This document shows positions 1-4,565 of a stretch of DNA of 11,397 nt, piece by piece. Under the pieces are notes generated by a model. The model did no database searches and was not told where the DNA came from. It worked only from the letters and a program-made list of their open reading frames with translations. The translations under genes were made by a program, and so were the position numbers. The number at the start of each line of letters is the position of its first letter. The stretch's first letter is position 1. The DNA is from JBOHCT01 sp050699055 (GTDB taxonomy: Bacteria; Actinomycetota; Actinomycetes; Streptosporangiales; JBOHCT01): contig JBOHCT010000138.1 in NCBI GenBank assembly GCA_050699055.1, positions 1 to 11,397 of the forward strand, read 5' to 3'.

Positions 1-98
1 GGGCCCTCGGCCTCGGGCAGCCACGGAACCCTAGACCGGACGTGTTTTCCCTGCCAGGCCAGGAGGGGCAGCAGGAGCAGGATCAGCGGCTGCGCCAC
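1..98 (-). CDS. Partial SGNH/GDSL hydrolase-like protein, N-terminal end only
   Basis: Only the first 32 codons or so are in the window; the gene continues past the left edge. Reading on the minus strand from a GTG at 98-96, the frame starts MAQPLILLLLPLLAWQGKHV and continues with a segment containing PWLPEAEG. This is a hydrophobic leucine-rich signal-anchor followed by a basic stretch. The pattern 'hydrophobic segment, QG, basic residues, then LPEA.GP' resembles the start of many actinobacterial SGNH/GDSL-family esterases as I remember them. The catalytic GDS block and the Asp-His pair would lie outside the window, so the family call rests on the N-terminus alone. A purine-rich stretch (minus strand, 125-117) lies about 18 nt before the GTG, which is far for a Shine-Dalgarno sequence, so the start is uncertain. 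The alternative is an unrelated membrane-anchored protein. Confidence 0.5.
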   Translation of the reverse strand, partial: MAQPLILLLLPLLAWQGKHVRSRVPWLPEAEG

Positions 99-161
99 AC
101 GGACCGCGAGATCCGACCCCTTTCCGCGTCCCGGTCGGCGTACCCGCTTGTCTGTCGGGCT

Positions 162-181
162 GCGCTCGAGAGGCTCGACGC
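162..181 (-). terminator. Hairpin directly after the DUF4188 stop codon
   Basis: On the plus strand GCGCTCGAG, a three-base loop (agg) and CTCGACGC form a stem with one unpaired base. The hairpin abuts the DUF4188 stop codon at 182-184. There is no U-run, so it is not a classical intrinsic terminator; U-less hairpin terminators have been proposed for actinobacteria. The end of transcription here is inferred. Confidence 0.4.
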
Positions 182-670
182 TCACGCCGCACTCCCCACG
201 TCCTGCCGACCGAGTCGCCTGGTGGCCGTATCGTCGTGCCTGCCCACGGGAACCAGATCACCGACCTGCCCAAGGCCGACCGGCGGCATGTTGCCGTAGA
301 TGCACTCGGACGAGTCCACGGCGTAGGTCTCGTGCCAGATGCCGACCGCGCCGTCTCGCCACGAGTCCTTGAAGAAAGCCAGCCACGCCGGACGGTGGGC
401 GCGGTCGGAGTCGTTCGCGTACCGCAGCAGGTGCTCCGTGCTGCGCCAGTACTGGACGACCATGAAGGAGCGCAGGCCTGGGAACATTCGATAACCGAGC
501 AGCCCGCCCTCCTCGTCGGCCTCGAGCTCCCGCAGCATTGCCGGCATCGCGCGGAACACGGGCAGCCACCGGCGAAGAGCCCGCCAGCGGTTCACCCGCA
601 TGCCGATCATGAAGACCACGAGGTCGCCGTCGACCTCCGCGGTCCAGCGTCCTCGCCGTACCTCCGCCAT
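182..670 (-). CDS. DUF4188 (monooxygenase af470-like) family protein
   Basis: Protein of 162 aa starting at ATG 670-668, with GGGAG about 6 nt upstream. It matches the DUF4188 family (Pfam describes it as monooxygenase af470-like, related to the ABM-type ferredoxin-like fold). Recognisable features are an N-terminal strand (DLVVFMIGMRVNR, about 16-28), a tryptophan/arginine helix (RALRRWLPVF, 30-39), GLLGYRMFPG (56-65), VVQYWRSTEHLLRYA (71-85), HRPAWLAFF (92-100), GIWHETY (109-115) and YGNMPP (124-129). No signal peptide or membrane segment is visible, so it is presumably cytoplasmic. The biochemical activity of bacterial members is not established to my knowledge; a haem-degrading or monooxygenase-type role is only suggested by the fold. 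It is divergent from a MerR regulator across 78 bp, which suggests it is the regulator's target, switched on by an unidentified small molecule. The last 25 or so residues are polar and look less conserved. Confidence 0.82.
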   Translation of the reverse strand: MAEVRRGRWTAEVDGDLVVFMIGMRVNRWRALRRWLPVFRAMPAMLRELEADEEGGLLGYRMFPGLRSFMVVQYWRSTEHLLRYANDSDRAHRPAWLAFFKDSWRDGAVGIWHETYAVDSSECIYGNMPPVGLGQVGDLVPVGRHDDTATRRLGRQDVGSAA

Positions 671-681
671 CTCGCACTCCC

Positions 682-729
682 AACTGGATAGTTAAGCTCA
701 TCAATATTAGAGAGTGTTACTATCTAGTT
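682..729. repeat. Interrupted palindrome in the merR/DUF4188 intergenic region
   Basis: AACTGGATAGT (682-692) and ACTATCTAGTT (719-729) are inverted copies matching at 10 of 11 bases. The symmetry resumes inside with CTC (697-699) and GAG (712-714), all centred at 705.5. The right arm overlaps the smaller dyad at 708-726, and the left arm lies between the proposed DUF4188 -10 box and its start codon. It may be a second binding site or part of an autoregulatory operator. This is an inference from symmetry only. Confidence 0.5.
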
Positions 730-735
730 TGTCAA
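704..735 (-). promoter_or_regulatory. Probable MerR-controlled promoter of the DUF4188 gene
   Basis: On the minus strand a perfect -35 box TTGACA (735-730) precedes two possible -10 boxes. TAATAT at 709-704 gives a 20-bp spacer, the lengthened spacing typical of MerR-activated promoters. TCTAAT at 711-706 gives 18 bp and is a better hexamer match. A 19-bp imperfect dyad, TAGAnAGTnnnACTnTCTA in consensus (708-726, 14 of 19 positions symmetric), sits in the spacer where MerR proteins normally bind. The predicted transcript start is about 25-30 nt before the DUF4188 ATG. Activation by the divergent regulator is inferred. Confidence 0.6.
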
Positions 736-748
736 GAGAGGAGATGGC

Positions 749-1390
749 GTGCGGATCTCGCAGCTCAGCCAGCGCACCGGGGTGCCGACGGCGACGATCA
801 AGTACTACCTGCGGGAGGGCCTGCTCCCGCCCGGCCGACCGACCGCGGCCACCCAGGCGCAGTACGACGAGACCCACGTGCGCAGGCTCCGGCTGATCCG
901 TGCTCTCGCCGAGGCCGGTCATCTTTCCCTTGCCGCCATTCAGCGCATCCTGCGCGCGGTCGACGACGAGGCAACCGATGCCCATCGCACGCTGGGAACC
1001 GCCCACCATGCCCTTGGGCCGCACGTGGAGGTCCCCGCTGACGACCGGGAGTGGCTGGCGGCACGTGCTGACGTCGACGCCTTCCTCGACGACCTCGGCT
1101 GGCGGGTCTCGGCGCACGCGCCAGCCCGAGACGGTCTCGCGCAGGCCGTACTCGCGCTGCGCCGCCTCGGCGTCGACTCCTCATGGGAGGACCTCCGCCG
1201 GTACGCCGACGCCGCCCGCCCGCTGGCCGAGCACGAGCTGGCGCGGGTCGCGCGAGCCGAAGGGCGTGAGGAGATGATCCGCGTCGCGGTGGCCTCGAGC
1301 GTGCTGTACGAGCCAGTCCTCCTCGCCCTGCGCCGCCTCGCCCAAGAACACGAGTCCGCCCTACGCTTCCGCGAGAACTCCACCACCTGA
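749..1390 (+). CDS. MerR-family transcriptional regulator
   Basis: Protein of 213 aa starting at GTG 749, with the purine-rich GAGAGGAG a few nt upstream. Residues 1-70 are a MerR-type winged helix-turn-helix: MRISQLSQRTGVPTATIKYY (1-20), then LREGLLPPGRPTA and the second helix-turn-helix half YDETHVRRLRLIRAL. A long dimerisation helix should follow. The remaining 130 or so residues are rich in Ala, Arg, Asp and Leu and form a probable all-helical effector or oligomerisation domain. I see no cysteine cluster of the kind used by metal-sensing MerR proteins, so a small organic ligand is more likely than a metal. It is transcribed divergently from the DUF4188 gene, a pairing I recall in other actinomycetes, and probably controls that gene and itself through the dyads at 682-729. 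A weak own promoter could be TTAAGC (692-697) and TACTAT (718-723). The ligand is unknown. Confidence 0.9.
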   Translation: MRISQLSQRTGVPTATIKYYLREGLLPPGRPTAATQAQYDETHVRRLRLIRALAEAGHLSLAAIQRILRAVDDEATDAHRTLGTAHHALGPHVEVPADDREWLAARADVDAFLDDLGWRVSAHAPARDGLAQAVLALRRLGVDSSWEDLRRYADAARPLAEHELARVARAEGREEMIRVAVASSVLYEPVLLALRRLAQEHESALRFRENSTT

Positions 1391-1410
1391 GCGTCCCGCC
1401 AGGCGGACGC
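1391..1410. terminator. Hairpin between merR-type gene and tRNA-Glu
   Basis: GCGTCCCGCC and GGCGGACGC form a GC-rich stem with one bulged base and a minimal loop. It starts at the base after the regulator's TGA (1388-1390). It could end transcription from the regulator on the plus strand and from tRNA-Glu on the minus strand (22 nt past the tRNA 3' end). No U-tract follows on either strand, so the function is inferred from position and stem strength. Confidence 0.5.
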
Positions 1411-1432
1411 ACCCTGCGGACGTGGAGGAGGG

Positions 1433-1505
1433 TAGCCCCGACCGGATTCGAACCGGCGTTACCGCCTTGAGAGGGCGGCGTCCTAGGCCACTAGACCACG
1501 GGGCC
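1433..1505 (-). tRNA. tRNA-Glu (anticodon CTC)
   Basis: The 73-nt cloverleaf reads on the minus strand from 1505. The acceptor stem is GGCCCCG with CGGGGCT (first pair G-U) and the discriminator is A. The anticodon stem-loop CCGCC-CTCTCAA-GGCGG places CTC at the anticodon, reading Glu GAG codons. The T-loop is GTTCGAATC. The 3' CCA is not encoded (GGGTA follows on the plus strand), which is usual in many actinobacteria. It lies downstream of tRNA-Gln and gltX on the same strand, so the Glu-charging enzyme and a Glu tRNA are neighbours. Confidence 0.95.
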
Positions 1506-1510
1506 ACAAC

Positions 1511-1523
1511 GAGCATATCGAAC
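1511..1523 (-). promoter_or_regulatory. Probable -10 region of the tRNA-Glu promoter
   Basis: On the minus strand GTTCGATATGCTC contains a TATGCT -10 box (1517-1512) ending 6 nt before the mature tRNA-Glu 5' end. The same block, GTTCGATAnnCTC, occurs upstream of tRNA-Gln at 2076-2088. No strong -35 is visible; GCGACG 18 bp upstream is only a weak match. Confidence 0.5.
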
Positions 1524-1855
1524 ATGGCGGGGAGACGTCGCGCGAGGGCTGCGCACGGGCTACGTTTCGCGGCCGACCCCGGCGAGCCCGAGGCGCCCCG
1601 CAGCCGCCACCTACGATCGCCTCGCTCACCCCTGCTGCCGGACCACGCGGGCGAGAATGCGCAGCCCGCGACGCACCGCCATGCGGATCAATCGGCGCTC
1701 CCCGCGGGAGCTGTGCCGTTGCCGCCGCCTCTCGTCGCCCTGCTGAGCAGGTTCCTGTTCCGGTCTCTCTCCCACGTTGACCCCTCGATCCGCTCTTCGC
1801 GATTCCCTGGCCGTCCGCTCCGGCACGACCGGGAACAGCTTGGTGAACGGCCGAT

Positions 1856-1888
1856 CGGCAGGCGCGCGCAGGGCGCGTACGCCTGCCG
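1856..1888. repeat. 9-bp perfect inverted repeat in the tRNA spacer
   Basis: CGGCAGGCG (1856-1864) and CGCCTGCCG (1880-1888) are exact reverse complements separated by 15 nt, themselves GC-rich with further partial pairing. No U-run follows on either strand. It could be a transcript end, a processing hairpin or the core of a small RNA; position alone does not decide. Confidence 0.4.
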
Positions 1889-1934
1889 CACTCGGTATGG
1901 TTCCCCACCGACGAGAGATCGCAACAGGGGGACG

Positions 1935-1951
1935 CCGCGGAATGACCGCGG
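1935..1951 (-). terminator. Candidate hairpin after tRNA-Gln
   Basis: Two CCGCGG hexamers (1935-1940 and 1946-1951) separated by 5 nt can form a short GC-only stem 22 nt downstream of the tRNA-Gln 3' end on the minus strand. There is no U-tract. The hexamer is self-complementary, so this could be chance in GC-rich DNA. Confidence 0.3.
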
Positions 1952-1973
1952 GACGTGCTGGTCAGTAAGCCTG

Positions 1974-2045
1974 CTGGGGTACCAGGACTCGAACCTAGAC
2001 TAACGGGGCCAGAACCCGTCGGGCTGCCAATTACCCCATACCCCA
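1974..2045 (-). tRNA. tRNA-Gln (anticodon CTG)
   Basis: The 72-nt cloverleaf reads on the minus strand from 2045. The acceptor stem is TGGGGTA with TACCCCA and the discriminator is G. The anticodon stem-loop ACGGG-TTCTGGC-CCCGT gives anticodon CTG, reading Gln CAG. The T-arm is CTAGG-TTCGAGT-CCTGG, with one non-Watson-Crick position. The U1-A72 first pair is a known identity feature of bacterial tRNA-Gln. No 3' CCA is encoded. The gene lies 82 bp downstream of gltX on the same strand. In organisms lacking GlnRS, GluRS also charges tRNA-Gln before amidation by GatCAB, which would make this neighbourhood functionally apt. Confidence 0.95.
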
Positions 2046-2075
2046 TCGAGCGGGCCGGACCGCCCGTTCGCCGGT

Positions 2076-2088
2076 GAGTGTATCGAAC
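2076..2088 (-). promoter_or_regulatory. Probable -10 region of the tRNA-Gln promoter
   Basis: On the minus strand GTTCGATACACTC contains a TACACT -10 box (2082-2077), 31 nt before the mature tRNA-Gln 5' end and about 40 bp after the gltX stop. It shares GTTCGATAnnCTC with the tRNA-Glu promoter. A weak -35 TTGGTC lies 18 bp upstream. It implies that the tRNA can be made independently of gltX. Confidence 0.45.
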
Positions 2089-2127
2089 ACCTGAAGCGCC
2101 GACCAAAGCCGCCAGCAGACGCCGCGA

Positions 2128-3618
2128 TCACTCGATGGACTCCACGGCGGTGCGCAGCCTGCCGATCGTACGCTCCCGCCCGAGCAACCAGATCGACTCG
2201 AACAGCGGCGGCGACACGCGCCGCCCCGTCACCGCCACGCGTACCGGCGCGAAAGCCTTCCGCGGCTTCAGGCCGAGGGCATCGACGAGGGCGCCACGCA
2301 GGGCACGCTCGATCTCCGCAGGCTCCCAGCCGGGCAGCGCGTCCAGCATCTTGACCGCCTCTTCCAGCACCGGCCGCGAGACCGCACTGAGCGACCGCTC
2401 GGCGGCCTCGGGCTCCACGGCGAAGTGCCGCTCGTCGACGAAGAGGAATCCTGCCATGCCGACGACGTCCACGAGCCTGCTCACCCTCGGCTGTACGAGC
2501 GGGGCGACACCCTCGACCAGGCGCCGCTCCCGGTCGGCCGGTGGATCCCCGATGAGCCCGGCCCCTCGCAGGAAGGGCGTGATCCGGGCGATGAAGTCCT
2601 CCTGAGGCAGTGCGCGGATCTTGTCGCCGTTGATCGCCTCCAGCTTCTTCATGTCGAACCGCGCGGCGGCCCTGCCCACGCGCTCGAGCGTGAAGTCGCG
2701 GGCCATGTCCTCGAGGGTGAACAGCTCGCGGTTGTCGCCGGGGGACCAGCCGAGCAGGGCGAGGTAGTTGTCCATGGCCTCCGGCAGGAAGCCCTCATCG
2801 CGGTACCACGAGGTCGAGACGACTCCATTGCGCTTGGAAAGCGCCTGGCCGTCCTGGCCGAGGACGTACGGCAGGTGGCAGAAGGTCGGGAAGTCCCCGT
2901 CGCGTACGCCCAACGCGCGGTAGACGGCGAGCTGGCGAGGGGTCGACGAGAGCAGATCGTCGCCGCGGATGATGTGGCTGACCCGCATCAGCACGTCGTC
3001 GACGGCCACGCACAGGGTGTACAGCGGGTGTCCGTCGCCCCGCACCAGCACGAAGTCGGGGACGTGCCCGTGGTCGAAGCTCACCTGGCCGCGCAGGACG
3101 TCGGTGAATGTCGTCGATCCCCTGGGCATGCGGAAACGCACGGCTGGCCGGCGCCCCTCGGCTGCATAGGCGGCAACCTGCTCGCCCGTCAGCTCGCGGC
3201 AGTGCCCGTCGTAACCGGTCGCCCCTCCACCGCCGGCGCGGGCGGCCTCGCGGCGCGCCTTCAGCTCCTCAGGCGTGCAGTAGCAGTGGTACGCGTGTCC
3301 CTCGTCGAGGAGCCGCTGGACCGTCGCCCGGTAGATCTCCATGCGCTCGCTCTGGCGGTACGGCCCGTGCGGGCCGCCCACCCCGGGACCCTCGTCCCAC
3401 GCGAGCCCGAGCCAGCGCAGCGTGCCGAGCGCCGCGCGATAGTACTCGTCGGTCACCCGGGCGCGGTCGGTGTCCTCCACCCGCAGGATGAACGCTCCGC
3501 CGGTGTGCCGGGCGTACGCCCAGTTGTACAGGGCGGTACGGATGTTGCCGACATGCAGGTCGCCGCTGGGCGACGGCGCGAAGCGCACCCGCACCTCGGG
3601 GCTCCTCTCGTCAGTCAC
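2128..3618 (-). CDS. gltX: Glutamyl-tRNA synthetase
   Basis: Protein of 496 aa, normal length for bacterial GluRS, starting at GTG 3618-3616. It attaches glutamate to tRNA-Glu in the cytoplasm using ATP, and in organisms with GatCAB also to tRNA-Gln. The class I synthetase signatures are clear. RFAPSPSGDLHVGN (12-25) holds the HIGH-type motif HVGN, and LSKRN (260-264) within GQDGQALSKRNG is the KMSKS-type loop. The tRNA acceptor-binding and editing-free Rossmann core includes RVEDTDRAR (46-54), TFTDVLRG (170-177) and IRGDDLLSSTPRQ (217-229). The C-terminal 180 residues are the helical anticodon-binding domain. The GTG start overlaps the stop of the upstream FAH-family gene by 8 bp (GTGACTGA), so the two are almost certainly co-transcribed and translationally coupled. 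Two tRNA genes, including tRNA-Glu, follow on the same strand. Confidence 0.97.
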   Translation of the reverse strand: MTDERSPEVRVRFAPSPSGDLHVGNIRTALYNWAYARHTGGAFILRVEDTDRARVTDEYYRAALGTLRWLGLAWDEGPGVGGPHGPYRQSERMEIYRATVQRLLDEGHAYHCYCTPEELKARREAARAGGGGATGYDGHCRELTGEQVAAYAAEGRRPAVRFRMPRGSTTFTDVLRGQVSFDHGHVPDFVLVRGDGHPLYTLCVAVDDVLMRVSHIIRGDDLLSSTPRQLAVYRALGVRDGDFPTFCHLPYVLGQDGQALSKRNGVVSTSWYRDEGFLPEAMDNYLALLGWSPGDNRELFTLEDMARDFTLERVGRAAARFDMKKLEAINGDKIRALPQEDFIARITPFLRGAGLIGDPPADRERRLVEGVAPLVQPRVSRLVDVVGMAGFLFVDERHFAVEPEAAERSLSAVSRPVLEEAVKMLDALPGWEPAEIERALRGALVDALGLKPRKAFAPVRVAVTGRRVSPPLFESIWLLGRERTIGRLRTAVESIE

Positions 3619-4378
3619 GGGAGACCACCCGGTTCGTCAGTGTGCCGATCCCCTCGATCGTGACCGCGACCTCGTCGCCCACCTCCATCGGCCCGATGCC
3701 CGCGGGGGTGCCGGTGAGGATGACGTCGCCGGGGATCAGCGTCATGACCGAGGAAACGTACGTGACGAGCGACGGCACGTCGTCGAGCAGCTGCGAGGTA
3801 CGCGCGTTCTGCCGCGGCTCGCCGCTGACGGTGGCGCCGATCGCCAGGTCCGCGGGATCGACATCGGTCTCGATCCACGGACCCAGCGGGCAGAACGTGT
3901 CGAAGCTCTTCGCGCGTGTCCACTGCCCGTCGGCCTTCTGCAGGTCACGGGCCGTCACATCGTTGCCGCAGGCGTACCCGAACACGACCTCGGCGGCACG
4001 CTCGCGCGGGACGTCGCGGCACAGCCGGCCGACGACCACGGCGAGCTCGGCCTCGTGGTCGACCCGCCGGGACTGTCGAGGGTAGGTGATGGCCCCGCCT
4101 GGGCCGATCACCGAGCTCGACGGCTTCAGGAAGATCACCGGCTCATCGGGGACGTCACCGCCCATCTCACGCGCGTGGTCGGCGTAGTTCTTGCCGATCG
4201 CCACGACCTTGGTGGGCAGGACGGGCGGGAGGAGACGTACGTCGGAGACGGGGAACCGCTCTCCTGTGAACCGAAACTCGCCGAAAGGGTGACCCGCCAG
4301 CCTCGCGATGGCGGGCGGGTCACCCTCCACCACACCGAACGCCACGTCACCCTCGTGGGAAAACCTCGCGATACGCAC
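3611..4378 (-). CDS. Fumarylacetoacetate hydrolase (FAH) family protein
   Basis: Protein of 255 aa from GTG 4378-4376. FAH-family enzymes cleave or decarboxylate 2,4-dioxo acids and related compounds, using a Mg or Mn ion. The single-domain fold is recognisable from VVAIGKNYADHAREM (58-72), FLKPSSSVIGPG (83-94), RRVDHEAELAVVVG (104-117), GNDVTARDLQ (138-147), RAKSFDTFCPLGPW (155-168) and LTGTPAGIGPM (221-231). The metal ligands would be E109, E111 and D140, with K157 in the active site. The exact substrate cannot be read from sequence; acylpyruvate hydrolysis or oxaloacetate decarboxylation are the usual alternatives. It sits directly upstream of gltX with an 8-bp overlap, an arrangement I recall from other actinomycetes and one that implies co-expression with GluRS. 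No Shine-Dalgarno sequence precedes the GTG; a -10-like TAACCT lies 6 nt upstream, consistent with a leaderless mRNA. Confidence 0.9.
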   Translation of the reverse strand: MRIARFSHEGDVAFGVVEGDPPAIARLAGHPFGEFRFTGERFPVSDVRLLPPVLPTKVVAIGKNYADHAREMGGDVPDEPVIFLKPSSSVIGPGGAITYPRQSRRVDHEAELAVVVGRLCRDVPRERAAEVVFGYACGNDVTARDLQKADGQWTRAKSFDTFCPLGPWIETDVDPADLAIGATVSGEPRQNARTSQLLDDVPSLVTYVSSVMTLIPGDVILTGTPAGIGPMEVGDEVAVTIEGIGTLTNRVVSRD

Positions 4379-4384
4379 GCTCAG

Positions 4385-4390
4385 AGGTTA
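4385..4390 (-). promoter_or_regulatory. Possible -10 box giving a leaderless FAH-gltX transcript
   Basis: On the minus strand TAACCT ends exactly 6 nt before the GTG start of the FAH-family gene, and there is no ribosome binding site between them. If it is used, transcription would begin at the start codon. No good -35 hexamer is visible, so the call is tentative. Confidence 0.35.
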
Positions 4391-4425
4391 TCGGCTTCGG
4401 AACGTCCCGCGATCTCACGCACGGA

Positions 4426-4467
4426 TGTCTGAGCAACCGCGCGGCATACGAAGCGATTGCTCAGACA
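4426..4467. repeat. 11-bp perfect inverted repeat, unit 1 of a two-unit repeat
   Basis: TGTCTGAGCAA (4426-4436) and TTGCTCAGACA (4457-4467) are exact reverse complements around a 20-nt loop. The unit from GTCTGA to TCAGAC spans 40 bp. A diverged copy with the same 40-bp span begins 64 bp further right. It lies between cimA and the FAH gene in the likely promoter or leader zone of the latter. No U-run follows, so a simple intrinsic terminator is not supported. Confidence 0.65.
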
Positions 4468-4489
4468 CCCCACTCCCACCCTCACCCGG

Positions 4490-4531
4490 AGTCTGAGCGC
4501 CCGCGCCCCATGTGACCCGCCACTTCAGACA
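4490..4531. repeat. Unit 2 of the 40-bp inverted-repeat pair
   Basis: GTCTGAGC (4491-4498) and TCAGAC (4525-4530) again bracket exactly 40 bp. An ungapped comparison with unit 1 (4427-4466) matches at 27 of 40 positions by my count, including GTCTGAGC at the left, CCGCGC and CAT inside, and TCAGAC plus ACACC at the right. The stem is shorter than in unit 1 (6 bp). It lies 35-76 bp past the cimA stop on the minus strand. Confidence 0.55.
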
Positions 4532-4565
4532 CCAAGCCGGTGGCCGACTCGGCGCGGGGCCCCGA

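Larger units (their letters stand above)
1506..1973. other. Gene-poor spacer between tRNA-Gln and tRNA-Glu
   Basis: I find no convincing gene in these 468 bp. The open frames have no ribosome binding sites and are Arg/Gly/Pro-rich translations of random GC-rich DNA. The best candidate is a minus-strand 66-codon frame at 1626-1826 (GTG start) with a basic C-terminus (RRLIRMAVRRGLRILARVV); it has no Shine-Dalgarno sequence and I do not recognise it. The region does hold the tRNA-Glu promoter at its left end, a 9-bp perfect inverted repeat (CGGCAGGCG 1856-1864, CGCCTGCCG 1880-1888) and a hairpin just past tRNA-Gln. Confidence 0.5.

Noticed and set aside
1422..2003. Plus-strand frame of 193 codons
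   Set aside because: Runs through the complement of tRNA-Glu and into that of tRNA-Gln; residues such as PDRIRTGVTALR and GYQDSNLD are typical false translations of tRNA genes.
2425..3663. Plus-strand open frame of 412 codons
   Set aside because: Lies antisense to gltX, whose motifs and length are unambiguous; the frame is an artefact of GC-rich codon bias and has no recognisable domain.
3470..4432. Plus-strand open frame of 320 codons
   Set aside because: Antisense to the FAH gene and the gltX 5' end; no domain and no promoter.
4426..4531. CRISPR array
   Set aside because: Only two diverged units with inverted arms, no exact direct repeats and no cas genes.
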